From Chitinophagaceae bacterium (GTDB lineage: Bacteria > Bacteroidota > Bacteroidia > Chitinophagales > Chitinophagaceae), in assembly GCA_014379965.1 (NCBI GenBank), contig JACMKU010000211.1:16658-80657 (forward strand): 64,000 bases of DNA, given 5' to 3'. This document shows, in pieces, positions 1-9,282 of this stretch (the stretch's first letter is position 1; each line of letters opens with the position of its first letter). The position numbers and the translations under genes are program-made. The notes beneath the pieces are model-generated. The model searched no databases. It was not told where the DNA came from and saw only the letters and a program-made list of their open reading frames with translations.

Positions 1-1446
1 CGTTTCAATTGACTCGGCACTCGCCGTCGAAGGTTTTTCGCCTTCTGGCGCCTTCGGCAATTCTTTGAAGATTTCGAGTGCACCATGCAGTCGGTATATT
101 TTCGACGCAATGGAGGCCTGTTCCTTTACCTGGCTGTCGTAGCTCCTGTTGTTCTCCGTGATCTCTGACAGGTAACGGACACGACTCGGCGGAATGATCG
201 CAGGAGAAACTGAAGCCGACTCGGGAAACTGATATTCGCCGAAGCGACACTTCGTCTTCTTCTCGATCTTTTCGACCAGCGACTGAAACAATCGATTCAC
301 TCCTTCGTCGTTGAACTTACTCGCCATAGTACCGATAATCGGTAGCTCATCGTCTTTGGCGGAAAACATCTGGTGATTGCGCTTATACTGTTTACGTACA
401 TCGGCGAGGGCATCCAAAGCTCCGGCCTTGTCAAACTTATTTATACAGACAATGTCTGCATAATCGAGCATGTTTATCTTTTCCAATTGCGATGCCGCCC
501 CATATTCAGGAGTCATCACATACATGCTGACATCGCAGTGATCGAGAATGGAAGCATCACTCTGCCCCACTCCCGCCGATTCGAGGATTATGAAATCATA
601 GCCAGCCTGTATGCAAATATCTATGGCCTCCTGGACGTGTGAACTGAGTGCAGTATTATCATCTCGGGTTGCGAGACTCCGCATATAGGCACGGGGATGC
701 GAGATGGAATTCATACGGATCCTGTCTCCAAGCAGCGCTCCACCTGTCTTCTTCTTGGAGGGATCTACCGATACAACAGCAATAGTCTTTTCCTTAAAGT
801 TTTGCAGGAAGCGCCTAACGATCTCATCGGTAACACTGCTCTTGCCAGCACCACCAGTGCCCGTGATACCAAGAACGGGCGGCTTGTTGGTAACCGCAAC
901 TGCCTTTTCGCCGTTGAGTGGATTGCCGTTCTCGGCATTAGTTATTTGCCGGGCGATCATCCTGATATCTTTCGCTTCCTCCAGCTTTAGCTCCATTTTA
1001 TATTCTGCCTTGCCGTTAAGCTGTACATCGCAAAAACTGATCAACTCTTCTATCATTCCTTCCAGTCCAAGTTTCCGCCCGTCGTCAGGGGAATATATCC
1101 TCGTGATACCATACTTATGCAACTCTTCAATTTCATCTGGAAGAATGGTGCCGCCGCCACCGCCGAATATTTTGATATGCCCGCATCCATTCTCATCCAG
1201 CAAGTCTTTCATGTATTTGAAAAACTCAACATGTCCTCCCTGATAGGAGGTAATGGCTATGCCTTGAACGTCCTCCTCGATGGCCGTCTCAACGATCTCC
1301 TTCACGGATCGGTTGTGACCAAGATGGATGATCTCCGCACCTTTACCCTGCATGATCCTTCGCATGATATTGATGGCAGCGTCGTGGCCGTCGAACAAAC
1401 TGGCGGCAGTAACGATACGGACTTTATTTACTGGCGTATAACCCAT
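1..1446 (-). CDS. icmF: Fused isobutyryl-CoA mutase IcmF, N-terminal part (cut by window edge)
   Basis: The first 482 residues are present and the reading frame runs off the left edge, so the CDS is 3'-incomplete. An N-terminal B12-binding domain shows DGHDAA (D19-x-H21), TSYQGG near 66-71 and a glycine run at 95-99. A MeaI/ArgK-type GTPase follows, with Walker [13 protein letters not shown] (193-204), [10 protein letters not shown] (227-236), ESAGVGQSD (289-297) and NKFD (336-339). This order, B12 domain then G-protein chaperone, is that of IcmF, in which the mutase barrel comes last; that barrel lies outside the window. The family interconverts isobutyryl-CoA and n-butyryl-CoA, or related acyl-CoAs, using adenosylcobalamin, with the GTPase managing cofactor loading. 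Substrate choice cannot be judged without the C-terminal part. The ATG at 1446 precedes [11 protein letters not shown], a natural domain start. Confidence 0.93.
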   Translation of the reverse strand, partial: MGYTPVNKVRIVTAASLFDGHDAAINIMRRIMQGKGAEIIHLGHNRSVKEIVETAIEEDVQGIAITSYQGGHVEFFKYMKDLLDENGCGHIKIFGGGGGTILPDEIEELHKYGITRIYSPDDGRKLGLEGMIEELISFCDVQLNGKAEYKMELKLEEAKDIRMIARQITNAENGNPLNGEKAVAVTNKPPVLGITGTGGAGKSSVTDEIVRRFLQNFKEKTIAVVSVDPSKKKTGGALLGDRIRMNSISHPRAYMRSLATRDDNTALSSHVQEAIDICIQAGYDFIILESAGVGQSDASILDHCDVSMYVMTPEYGAASQLEKINMLDYADIVCINKFDKAGALDALADVRKQYKRNHQMFSAKDDELPIIGTMASKFNDEGVNRLFQSLVEKIEKKTKCRFGEYQFPESASVSPAIIPPSRVRYLSEITENNRSYDSQVKEQASIASKIYRLHGALEIFKELPKAPEGEKPSTASAESIET

Positions 1447-1518
1447 AGATGAAATTTCTCAACGGCAAAACTATTGTAAAATAGCGGCGTTACAAACACG
1501 CGTTCGTGCCCGCTTAAT

Positions 1519-1658
1519 CGTTTAACGTTTAAGGTTTAACGTTTAACGTTCTCCAATTCGACCCTTCACCCAACCTTCCATCAGCCTTTTTATCGTGCAA
1601 TAGGGCAAAGCAGCTTCAACCTAAAGAACGTTAAACGTTAAACCTTAAACGTTAAACG
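1519..1658. repeat. Inverted repeat of TTTAACG heptads, arms 34 bp
   Basis: The left arm (1519-1552) and right arm (1625-1658) are perfect reverse complements over 34 bp, separated by 72 bp of ordinary sequence. Each arm is built from the degenerate 7-bp word cgtttaa. The element lies between the divergent icmF and the glycosyltransferase gene at 1687. The same word recurs at 16091-16236 and 32991-33134. Confidence 0.95.
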
Positions 1659-1670
1659 TCAAAGAATATC

Positions 1671-1678
1671 TACTTTTG
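1671..1678 (+). promoter_or_regulatory. TAnnTTTG -7 element
   Basis: TACTTTTG matches the Bacteroidota -7 consensus TAnnTTTG exactly. It begins 13 bp after the right arm of the repeat and ends 8 bp before the ATG at 1687, so the leader would be only a few bases long. No clear -33 TTG is visible because that position falls inside the repeat arm. Confidence 0.5.
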
Positions 1679-1686
1679 CCCGCTAT

Positions 1687-2622
1687 ATGCGGAAAGCCTG
1701 CCTGATCATAGTTTTCAATCATCGTTACGATAAGAACATACCCGTGCTCCGTAAGATGTATTCCGGTCGGTTTAGTCATATCTTTTTCCTCGTGCCTTTT
1801 TATGATGGAGCCGATCCCGACGTGATCCCGGTTTATGAGAGCTCGTACTATTTCCAGTCCTTCTTCGCCCAGGGTTTTCACCGGTTCTTTCGTCCAGACT
1901 TTACCCATTATGTCTTTGCGGGAGACGATTGTCTACTCAATCCTGCAATCGACGAAAACAACCTGCTCGACGTGACAGGGATTCCTGATGGTGCCGACTT
2001 CATTCCTGAATTCATTGAACTGCATTCGCTGAAGGACGGTGGATGGTGGCATACCAAGAAGGCAATAGATTTCTTTCATAACCGGGGCGGTGCCGAAGTG
2101 CAGCGCGAATTACCCTCGCGAGAAGAAGCGCTTCGCCGATTCAATGCCCACGGGCTCACGATCAAGCCACTGACGCGCGAGAATATTTTCGGGAATAAGA
2201 AAATCTCCTTCCTTAATCCTTTGCAATCCTGGATGTATAAACAATTTTTCCTCCAGGTAAAATGGAAGAAGTATCGCAAGGATGGACTTATCGAGCTGCC
2301 ATACCCGGTAGCGGGATCGTATTCTGATATGTTCGTTGTGACAAAGGATAGCATTTCGGACTTCTGCCGTTATTGCGGCATCCTGGCTGCCGTCGGTTTG
2401 TTCGTAGAGCTGGCGATTCCCACGGCTCTTGTATTGTCGTCGAAAAGAATAGTCCAGGAAAAAGACCTCAGACTGAAAGGCCTGGCGGTGTGGACGCCAG
2501 CGGAGGTTGAAACGATAGAGAATAAATTCAATCGTTCCCTCAAAGACCTCCTCGCAAAATTCCCGGAAGGGCAGTTGTATTATCATCCAGTTAAACTCTC
2601 GAAATGGACCAACGACCTATGA
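1687..2622 (+). CDS. Glycosyltransferase-like protein, partner of STELLO
   Basis: This 311-residue soluble protein has no signal peptide. I do not recognise a named family. The opening strand ACLIIVFNHRYD and the segment FAGDDCLLNP (D80-D81) resemble the N-terminal strand and DxD-type metal site of GT-A glycosyltransferases, and the C-terminal half is rich in aromatic and basic residues. It overlaps the next gene by ATGA, so the two are almost certainly translated together, and that gene is a STELLO-type glycosyltransferase. A role in making or modifying a surface glycan is inferred from this coupling and the DD motif; acceptor and donor are unknown. Confidence 0.7.
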   Translation: MRKACLIIVFNHRYDKNIPVLRKMYSGRFSHIFFLVPFYDGADPDVIPVYESSYYFQSFFAQGFHRFFRPDFTHYVFAGDDCLLNPAIDENNLLDVTGIPDGADFIPEFIELHSLKDGGWWHTKKAIDFFHNRGGAEVQRELPSREEALRRFNAHGLTIKPLTRENIFGNKKISFLNPLQSWMYKQFFLQVKWKKYRKDGLIELPYPVAGSYSDMFVVTKDSISDFCRYCGILAAVGLFVELAIPTALVLSSKRIVQEKDLRLKGLAVWTPAEVETIENKFNRSLKDLLAKFPEGQLYYHPVKLSKWTNDL

Positions 2623-3593
2623 AAAAATTTATCGTTATCACCAGCATATTCGAGCCTACGGAAGCTATCGCGGCCTTTGCCGACTTGTCCGATCATCATC
2701 TGGTGGTGGTGGGCGATAAGAAAACGCCGGCCGGCTGGAACTATAAGAATTGTACTTATCTCGACATTCCCAGGCAGGTGGAACTCTCCGCTTCCCTCGC
2801 CAATTCCATTCCCTTCAATCACTATGGCAGGAAGATGCTTGGCTATGTATATGCAATGAACGAGGGAGCCGATGTCATCATCGATACTGATGACGATAAC
2901 ATTCCTTACCCTGGATGGGAGTTTCCCGGATTTGTTGGAGACTATCGTAGTTCTCTTCCGGATCTTGGATGGGTAAACATCTACCATCATTTCTCTGATA
3001 AGCATATCTGGCCGCGCGGCCTTCCACTTAGAAATATCAACGACAGCCGTGAAAAGTTAAAATGGGAGAAAAGTACATCGACGCAAAAAGTCGGCATCTG
3101 GCAGGGTTTGGCAGACGTTGATCCAGATGTGGATGCCATCTACCGGCTCACAGATAACACACCGTGTACTTTCAACGATAGCGAGCCTGTGGTGTTGAAG
3201 AAAGGAACGGTGTGCCCATTCAATTCTCAAAATACGGCCATCCAGCGAGCATTGTTTCCTCTCCTCTTTCTTCCTTCGTTTGTCACATTTAGGTTTACTG
3301 ATATCCTGAGGGGTATCATCGCCCAGCCCATACTTTGGCAACAAGGCTATTGCCTGGGTTTCACCAAGGCGACGGTAGTGCAGAAAAGGAACGAACACGA
3401 CTATTTCAAGGACTTTGAAAGCGAAGTTCCGATGTATCTACATACCGAGAAATCACTTACGGCAGTGACTGCGACTGTCAGGGAGGGAAGCGTGACTGAC
3501 AATCTGTGGAATGCTTACGAGGCGCTCCTGAAGTTGGGTGTAGTGGAAGACAGGGAAATGACTGTACTCAGGGAATGGCTGAAAGTATTTTGA
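2619..3593 (+). CDS. STELLO-type glycosyltransferase (DUF288 family)
   Basis: The protein has 324 residues from the ATG that overlaps the preceding stop as ATGA; an upstream in-frame ATG at 2604 is less likely. The N-terminus KKFIVITSIFEPTEAI, the segment WNYKNCTYLDI and the acidic cluster DTDDDNIPYPGW (89-100) are typical of the STELLO/DUF288 family, known from plant Golgi proteins and nematode homologues and also present in bacteria. The DTDDDN stretch would bind the metal-nucleotide-sugar. No signal peptide or membrane segment is seen, so it probably acts in the cytoplasm. It forms a two-gene unit with the gene before it. Its bacterial substrate is not known to me. Confidence 0.8.
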   Translation: MKKFIVITSIFEPTEAIAAFADLSDHHLVVVGDKKTPAGWNYKNCTYLDIPRQVELSASLANSIPFNHYGRKMLGYVYAMNEGADVIIDTDDDNIPYPGWEFPGFVGDYRSSLPDLGWVNIYHHFSDKHIWPRGLPLRNINDSREKLKWEKSTSTQKVGIWQGLADVDPDVDAIYRLTDNTPCTFNDSEPVVLKKGTVCPFNSQNTAIQRALFPLLFLPSFVTFRFTDILRGIIAQPILWQQGYCLGFTKATVVQKRNEHDYFKDFESEVPMYLHTEKSLTAVTATVREGSVTDNLWNAYEALLKLGVVEDREMTVLREWLKVF

Positions 3594-3601
3594 TACATTT
3601 G
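3594..3601 (+). promoter_or_regulatory. TAnnTTTG box four bases before the amgK-like start
   Basis: TACATTTG is an exact TAnnTTTG match placed 4 bp before the ATG at 3606, straight after the STELLO stop codon. If used, the transcript would start at or next to the ATG and be leaderless. A chance match cannot be excluded, because the gene could also be read through from upstream. Confidence 0.35.
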
Positions 3602-3605
3602 CTGT

Positions 3606-5108
3606 ATGCAGGCATTGATTGATTCTGTAAGAGATCTATATACCCATTGGAAAGGCATCGAACCTCTCTCGGTAGACGTACTCCCCATCTCCGGGAGTGA
3701 ACGTCGGTACTTCAGAATACACGAGAAAGACCACTCGCTCATAGCTACGTATGGCGCGAACATTAAGGAGAATGAATCATTCATTTATTTCGCGGAAAGT
3801 TTTCATAAGAAAAAACTGTCAGTGCCTGCGATATACGCTGTCAGTGATGACAGGATGTTTTATATACAGGAAGACTTCGGCGATGTCTCGCTATTGACGC
3901 GTCTCGAGTCGGAAGGCTTTGCGCAACCGGTGTATGAATTGTTTCGTAAAAGTCTCGAAGCCCTAGCTCTTCTTCAGGTAAAAGGCGACAAAGGCCTGGA
4001 CTATAAACGCTGTCTTACCAACAAAGAGTTTGGTAAAGAAGCCATCATGGCCGACCTGCTTTATTTCAAATACTATTTCCTCGATGCTCTGCGGAAACCT
4101 TATGATAAGCAGAAACTTTTGAAAGACTTCGAGGCGCTGAGCAACTACCTGACGCATACGGAATATAAGTATTTCATGTTTCGCGACTTTCAAAGCCGTA
4201 ACATCTTCGTCAAGGAAGATGACTCTGTACATTTCATCGATTTCCAGGGCGGAATGAAGGGTGCGCCCCAATATGATGTGGCGAGTTTGCTATGGCAGGC
4301 AAGAGCCAATCTGCCCGATGTATGGAAAGATCAACTGCTGGTAGATTACATGAATGCCTTTGAGCGACTGATCAACGGCCCGATGGACCAGATGGTCTTC
4401 AGAAGCCAGTACAATGGTTATGTACTCATTCGCCTGTTGCAGGTCCTGGGTGCTTATGGCTTTCGCGGCTTATTCGAACGCAAGGCACAGTTCCTTACTG
4501 CTATTCCTTTAGGGCTTCGTAATCTCAAGGATTTTTTTCGTAACCAGAGTCTTGGCATTTCCGTACCCGAATTCAAGAAGATGCTCGACCTCTGTGTCTC
4601 TGACGAGGTCATCGAACTTTTCACACCTACTCAGGCATCTGAAGACACACCGCTCATAGTCAAGATCAATAGTTTTTCATACCGTAAAGGTTGCCCTCCG
4701 GATGAGAGCACGAATGGCGGTGGTTTTGTGTTCGATTGTCGTGGAATATTGAATCCAGGCCGTATTGAAGAATATAAAACGCAGCATGGACGTGACAAGG
4801 GAGTGAAGGATTACCTGGAGCAGCAAACGAAGATGCTCAATTATCTCAACAGCGTATTCGATATCGTTGACATGACAGTTGAGGAATACATTAAAAGAGG
4901 ATTCGAAAGCCTGATGGTAAACTTCGGTTGTACTGGTGGGCAACATCGGAGCGTATATGCGGCGGATGCATTGGCAAGACACCTACGAAATAAATTCAAG
5001 GTGAAGATCGAATTGAATCACCGTGTACAGGATGAAAAGAACTGGCAAAATCCCATCGAGTCTAAACCGAGCCAGGTAACGGAGAATAAGGAGCATACCG
5101 GAAGTTGA
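3606..5108 (+). CDS. AmgK-like sugar kinase fused to a RapZ C-terminal domain
   Basis: This 500-residue protein joins two domains. Residues 1-330 are an aminoglycoside-phosphotransferase-fold kinase, with RDFQSRN (catalytic D194, N199) and HFIDFQGG (metal-binding D212). Together with the MurU-like gene next door this points to AmgK, which phosphorylates the anomeric carbon of MurNAc/GlcNAc in peptidoglycan recycling. Residues 350-475 match the C-terminal half of RapZ, with FSYRKGCPPD, VFDCRGILNPGR and GCTGGQHRSVYAAD (441-454). In Escherichia coli that domain senses glucosamine-6-phosphate. The RapZ N-terminal ATPase is absent. Plausibly the RapZ domain lets the salvage kinase respond to amino-sugar phosphate levels; this is inference. 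The tail after 475 is polar and disordered-looking. Confidence 0.85.
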   Translation: MQALIDSVRDLYTHWKGIEPLSVDVLPISGSERRYFRIHEKDHSLIATYGANIKENESFIYFAESFHKKKLSVPAIYAVSDDRMFYIQEDFGDVSLLTRLESEGFAQPVYELFRKSLEALALLQVKGDKGLDYKRCLTNKEFGKEAIMADLLYFKYYFLDALRKPYDKQKLLKDFEALSNYLTHTEYKYFMFRDFQSRNIFVKEDDSVHFIDFQGGMKGAPQYDVASLLWQARANLPDVWKDQLLVDYMNAFERLINGPMDQMVFRSQYNGYVLIRLLQVLGAYGFRGLFERKAQFLTAIPLGLRNLKDFFRNQSLGISVPEFKKMLDLCVSDEVIELFTPTQASEDTPLIVKINSFSYRKGCPPDESTNGGGFVFDCRGILNPGRIEEYKTQHGRDKGVKDYLEQQTKMLNYLNSVFDIVDMTVEEYIKRGFESLMVNFGCTGGQHRSVYAADALARHLRNKFKVKIELNHRVQDEKNWQNPIESKPSQVTENKEHTGS

Positions 5109-5208
5109 GTTGGTATGACGTGAAGAAATTATCTGCAGATACAATCAGACAGCTAATCTAAATTTCAGACGGGTAAAAAATGATGCCCGGTCGTTCTAAA
5201 TCCGAATA

Positions 5209-5958
5209 ATGAGCAAATCAAAAAGTGGTGCACCAGGTGTAGGAAATGCGATGATCTTTTCCGCTGGGCTGGGCACTCGCTTCAAACCGTGGACGGATAA
5301 ACATCCCAAGGCACTGGCCCTGGTAAACGGTAAATCACTCCTTCAACGCAATTTGGAATATCTCCAGCAATTTGGAATTTCGAACGTGATTGTAAATGTT
5401 CACCATTTTGCGGAGCAGGTAGTTGAAGCCATAAAGAATAACGATGGTTGGGGAAGTAACGTGATCATCAGTGATGAGACAGACAAGGTATTGGAAACCG
5501 GTGGTGGATTACTAAAAGCTAAGGATCTCTTCGTACCGGACCAACGCTTCATCACCTGTAACGTGGACATTCTTACTGATCTCGATATAGGTGAGCTGAT
5601 CCATTTTCATGAGACGCGTCGACCATTGATCTCTTTCGGAGTTACGGATAGGAAGACATCGAGGTATTTCCTATTCGACGACCACGATAGGTTGTGCGGA
5701 TGGCGCAACACCCGTACCGGTGAAGAGAGAATAGAAGTGCCGGGTGATGTGCTCATCGAAAAGGCATATAGTTGTGTTGTCGTTTTCGAGTATGATGTAT
5801 TCCGCTTAATGCCGATGACTGGGAAATTCTCGCTAACTGATGTGTACCTGGACCTGGCGAAAGAACATCTTATTCTTGGATATGATCACAGCGGGGACCA
5901 GCTTGTAGATGTAGGTAAACCGGAAAGCGTTGATATCGCGGAAAAAATCTTCCCTTAA
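5209..5958 (+). CDS. murU: MurU-like sugar-1-phosphate nucleotidyltransferase
   Basis: This 249-residue nucleotidyltransferase has the signature SAGLGTRFKPWTDKHPKAL (18-36), ETGGG (96-100) and a metal-binding aspartate in CNVD (D120). MurU attaches UMP to MurNAc-1-phosphate, the product of AmgK, making UDP-MurNAc and bypassing de novo MurA/MurB synthesis (and so fosfomycin). The call rests on the nucleotidyltransferase signature and the AmgK-like gene 100 bp upstream on the same strand. A related activity on another hexose-1-phosphate remains possible. Residues 1-12 are a poorly conserved extension before the catalytic strand. A terminator follows at 5997. Confidence 0.78.
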   Translation: MSKSKSGAPGVGNAMIFSAGLGTRFKPWTDKHPKALALVNGKSLLQRNLEYLQQFGISNVIVNVHHFAEQVVEAIKNNDGWGSNVIISDETDKVLETGGGLLKAKDLFVPDQRFITCNVDILTDLDIGELIHFHETRRPLISFGVTDRKTSRYFLFDDHDRLCGWRNTRTGEERIEVPGDVLIEKAYSCVVVFEYDVFRLMPMTGKFSLTDVYLDLAKEHLILGYDHSGDQLVDVGKPESVDIAEKIFP

Positions 5959-5996
5959 ACACGGGGATATTCCATTCTTCATAAATATTTACGAAT

Positions 5997-6028
5997 ACGC
6001 TCTGCAGCCGCAACCGCAGGGCGTTTTT
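5997..6028 (+). terminator. Intrinsic terminator after murU
   Basis: A 9-bp stem (ACGCTCTGC with GCAGGGCGT, one G-U pair) and a 10-base loop are followed by TTTTT. It closes the amgK-murU unit ahead of the M1 peptidase gene. Confidence 0.75.
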
Positions 6029-6063
6029 GCGTTAAATTGTGAGCTCGTTTATAACCCTTGCAT

Positions 6064-8016
6064 ATGAAGATATCCCGTCTAGGTCTTTTTTGTCTATTGA
6101 TTACTGTGTCTGCTTCGTCGCAATCCGTGTATAATGCCAAGGAGGCTTTCTTCCCACAATTCTATCCTTACGCTGGCAATGAATATCGAAGCGCAAGTGG
6201 TGAGCCGGGTCCAAAGTATTGGCAAAATCGTGCAGACTACAAAATCACCTGTACAATCGACACCACCTTGCATTCTATATCTGGTGTAGTTGAATTAAAT
6301 TATACTAACAACAGTCCGGACAACCTGAAGTTTCTCTGGTTGCAACTCGATCAGAACATTTATAGGAAAGACTCGCGCGGTTCGTCAACGACGACGGAGA
6401 CAGGGGGGCGTTATGCTAACGAGGGATATACCCAAGGCTATGTAATCAGGTCGGTTACCGTCACGAATAGTGGTAAGAACTATAAACCCAGACACATTAC
6501 TTCCGACACACGCATGCAAGTGTGGTTGGAGGACGCGTTGAAGTCATCTGGAGGAAGTGTAAAGATTGCCATCGAGTTCTCCTTTTCTGTTCCAGAATAT
6601 GGTACGGATAGGATGGGAAGGCTTAATACGCAGAATGGCTGGGTGTACACCATCGCGCAATGGTTTCCAAGAGTATGCGTATATGATGACCTCCAGGGAT
6701 GGAACGTGTTACCTTATATAGGTGCGGGTGAATTCTATCTCGAATTTGGTGACATTGAGTATTCCGTTACTGCGCCGGCAAACATGATCATTGTCGGTTC
6801 AGGTGAATTACAGAATCCCTCTGAGTCTTTCACACCAGAACAATACAAGCGATACAAGGAGGCAATGAACAGTGATAAAACAGTCACGATAAGAAGCGAG
6901 CGACAAGTGAATGATAAGAAAGTTGTTACAAAAAAGGGGATGTCGACCTGGAACTTCACCATGAAGAATACGAGGGATGTAGCATGGGCCGCCTCGAGTG
7001 GCTTCATCGTCGATGGCGCCCGCATCAATTTATCCAGTGGTAAGAAGGCGCTAGCGCTTAGCGCATATCCCATCGAAAGCACAAAGGAGCGGAAAGGAAA
7101 TGACTGGCGCCGCTCCACCGAGATGGTGAAGGCATCAATCGAGCATTATTCGGAGAAATGGTATGAATATCCCTACCCTTCGGCGGTAAATGTGGCTGGC
7201 ATTGTTGGGGGAATGGAATACCCAGGAATTATCTTTTGTTACTACAAGGCTACTGGCAGCGGGTTGTGGAGTGTGACGGATCACGAGCTAGGACACACCT
7301 GGTTTCCAATGATCGTCGGTAGCAATGAACGGAAATATGCGTGGATGGATGAAGGATTCAATGAATTCATCAATGGCCTGTCTACCGAGGCATACAATAA
7401 AGGAGAGTTCCACGCTAAGACGAACCTTACGTCGACATATACTGTCAGGGGAATATTCGGAGAGCACGTGGATGGATTATTCAACGTACCGGATGCTGTG
7501 CAGGAAGGTAGTCTTGCCACCACCGCATATTACAAACCAGCGATGATGCTCGCGTTACTTCGCGAATCTGTTCTCGGACCAGAGCGTTTCGATGCCGCAT
7601 TTAAAGAATATATCCATCGCTGGGCCTTCAAGCACCCCACTCCCTGGGATTTCTTTCACACAATGGAGAACGTAGCTGGCGAAGACCTCAACTGGTTCTG
7701 GCGGGGATGGGTGATGAACAACTGGAAGATCGACCAGGCTGTGAAAGGAGTAGTCTATGTGAAGGATGTACCTGCGAATGGCGCAGTGATCACGGTAGAA
7801 AACATGGAGAAGATGCCGATGCCGGTAACCGTCCTCGTCAAGGAAACTAACGGTAAAGAACATCGAATAAACCTGCCGGTAGAAATCTGGCAGCGAGGCT
7901 CCGAGTGGACTTTCGGCGTACCAACGACGAGTGAGATAAAGGAAGTAATACTTGATCCGGATAATAGGTTGCCGGATTGGAATAGGGAGAATAATTTATT
8001 GAGAAAAGGCTTTTGA
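6064..8016 (+). CDS. Secreted M1-family zinc metallopeptidase
   Basis: The protein has 650 residues from the ATG at 6064; a TTG two codons earlier is less likely. An N-terminal signal peptide ends near SASSQS, so it is exported. The M1 zinc site is complete: HELGH (407-411) with the third ligand E430 eighteen residues on, in WMDEGFNEF. The family's GxMEN substrate motif appears as GGMEYPG (382-388), as in many Bacteroidota M1 peptidases. Residues 40-330 form the beta-rich N-terminal domain; the helical part and a C-terminal beta domain follow. Likely role: trimming peptides in the periplasm or outside the cell. It is transcribed alone, between the terminator at 5997 and the hairpin at 8027. 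Confidence 0.93.
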   Translation: MKISRLGLFCLLITVSASSQSVYNAKEAFFPQFYPYAGNEYRSASGEPGPKYWQNRADYKITCTIDTTLHSISGVVELNYTNNSPDNLKFLWLQLDQNIYRKDSRGSSTTTETGGRYANEGYTQGYVIRSVTVTNSGKNYKPRHITSDTRMQVWLEDALKSSGGSVKIAIEFSFSVPEYGTDRMGRLNTQNGWVYTIAQWFPRVCVYDDLQGWNVLPYIGAGEFYLEFGDIEYSVTAPANMIIVGSGELQNPSESFTPEQYKRYKEAMNSDKTVTIRSERQVNDKKVVTKKGMSTWNFTMKNTRDVAWAASSGFIVDGARINLSSGKKALALSAYPIESTKERKGNDWRRSTEMVKASIEHYSEKWYEYPYPSAVNVAGIVGGMEYPGIIFCYYKATGSGLWSVTDHELGHTWFPMIVGSNERKYAWMDEGFNEFINGLSTEAYNKGEFHAKTNLTSTYTVRGIFGEHVDGLFNVPDAVQEGSLATTAYYKPAMMLALLRESVLGPERFDAAFKEYIHRWAFKHPTPWDFFHTMENVAGEDLNWFWRGWVMNNWKIDQAVKGVVYVKDVPANGAVITVENMEKMPMPVTVLVKETNGKEHRINLPVEIWQRGSEWTFGVPTTSEIKEVILDPDNRLPDWNRENNLLRKGF

Positions 8017-8026
8017 AGGTGAATAG

Positions 8027-8087
8027 GTTGATTGGGTTGACTAAGTTGATTAGGTAGGGCCTAATCAACTTAGTCAACCCAATCAAC
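8027..8087. repeat. Perfect 28-bp hairpin of 9-bp words between convergent genes
   Basis: The arms 8027-8054 and 8060-8087 are perfect reverse complements with a 5-base loop. Each arm is made of the 9-bp word (g)ggttgact/aagttgatt. The hairpin fills the 85-bp gap between two convergent stop codons (8016 and 8102) and could end transcription from both sides, though no T-run follows either arm. Confidence 0.95.
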
Positions 8088-8101
8088 TTAATCAACCAAC
8101 C

Positions 8102-9196
8102 TCAAATCTTCCTCACCAACTCCTCCAACGTTATACTCTCCAGCAGCTCTCGTTGTGATCTCTCTTCCTTTTTTATCCATTTAATAAGGCGAATAGTTCC
8201 ATCCGCGATTTCGATGCCCGTGATGTCGCCATCATTGAAGCAGCAACATCCGCTGTTGAAATAGTAAGGCTGCATTTTCATGTAGTCGAGTGCGACTGCT
8301 GTGAACTCTCTTTCGATGAGTCTTATCTCCGCCTGTAATGCCGCAACCTGCTCGGGATTGTTATTATTGCTGGCAAACTGGTATTTCTTATATAACCGTT
8401 CAAGGTGCGTCAGTGAGGCGAAGACAGGCTGGTGGGTATGACCGGTGATCAACAGGAGATCCTTCTGTTGCGACGACCATTCATACATGATGTCATTATG
8501 AAGTGTCTTCTTCTCCTTGTTGAAAGCAGGCGTGTTTGGGTTGATTCGCAGGTACGCCTGTAGCGGTGCCCATATCCGAGCCACGAAGAATTTACTGAAC
8601 CAGTTACCATCACTACGTGCGTCACCCTGGTGTCCATGTGCACAGAAGATGTTTAATGGAGTAGCTCCGATCGATACCGACAACACCACGCCTTCATATA
8701 TCTTCACATCCTGTCCAAAGATTCTCTTCAGTTGCCACCAGGCAATGGGATCGTTATCCCAGAAGAGATCGTGATTGCCGAATATTTTGACAAATCCAGC
8801 GCGTTCAGCGAATTTCTTTTCTGCGTCGAAACAGGCCTTGTTGTGCTTCACCACCTGGGTAAGGGTATTCTCCCAAAGCTCCTCGCAGTCGCCCAATCCA
8901 ATAAGTGTATACCCGTTCCTGTCGTAATGATCCAGTGCGGCTAAATAATTTGCTTCCGACAGGATAAAATCGTCCGCGCCATTGCGAGCGCCCTTGTGCT
9001 GATCGGAGAATATGATAAATTTCCCCGTGTCCTTTTCGAATGGGATGACCAGTCCTTTCTTTCCCGAATTTTCAAGGATACTTTTGTACAGCTTGTCTAA
9101 TGCGCTGAATATCTTCTGCCTGTCTGGCTTTGAGGCAAATTTGGCTGTTGCCCTGAGTACGGGTTTAAACAATATTTTCTGTAAAAATCTCCTCAT
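8102..9196 (-). CDS. Calcineurin-like metallophosphoesterase
   Basis: This 364-residue protein has the full metallophosphoesterase motif series: SDQHKG (D-x-H), GDCEE (GDxxE), GNHD, AHGHQGD and TGHTH. No signal peptide is evident, although the basic, hydrophobic N-terminus (MRRFLQKILFKPVL) may touch the membrane. The enzyme should be a two-metal phosphatase or phosphodiesterase; the substrate cannot be read from sequence. The length, about 100 residues beyond a minimal domain, and inserts such as WWQLKRIFGQ suggest a specific substrate rather than general phosphatase activity. It is monocistronic and convergent with the M1 peptidase. Confidence 0.88.
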   Translation of the reverse strand: MRRFLQKILFKPVLRATAKFASKPDRQKIFSALDKLYKSILENSGKKGLVIPFEKDTGKFIIFSDQHKGARNGADDFILSEANYLAALDHYDRNGYTLIGLGDCEELWENTLTQVVKHNKACFDAEKKFAERAGFVKIFGNHDLFWDNDPIAWWQLKRIFGQDVKIYEGVVLSVSIGATPLNIFCAHGHQGDARSDGNWFSKFFVARIWAPLQAYLRINPNTPAFNKEKKTLHNDIMYEWSSQQKDLLLITGHTHQPVFASLTHLERLYKKYQFASNNNNPEQVAALQAEIRLIEREFTAVALDYMKMQPYYFNSGCCCFNDGDITGIEIADGTIRLIKWIKKEERSQRELLESITLEELVRKI

Positions 9197-9282
9197 CAGC
9201 TATTGTTCCCGAAGGTAAAACAGGAAGGGCAATAAGCGCAGGCGATTGTTCGTTTTGGGGTTTCTACTTCGCCCCGAATAAT

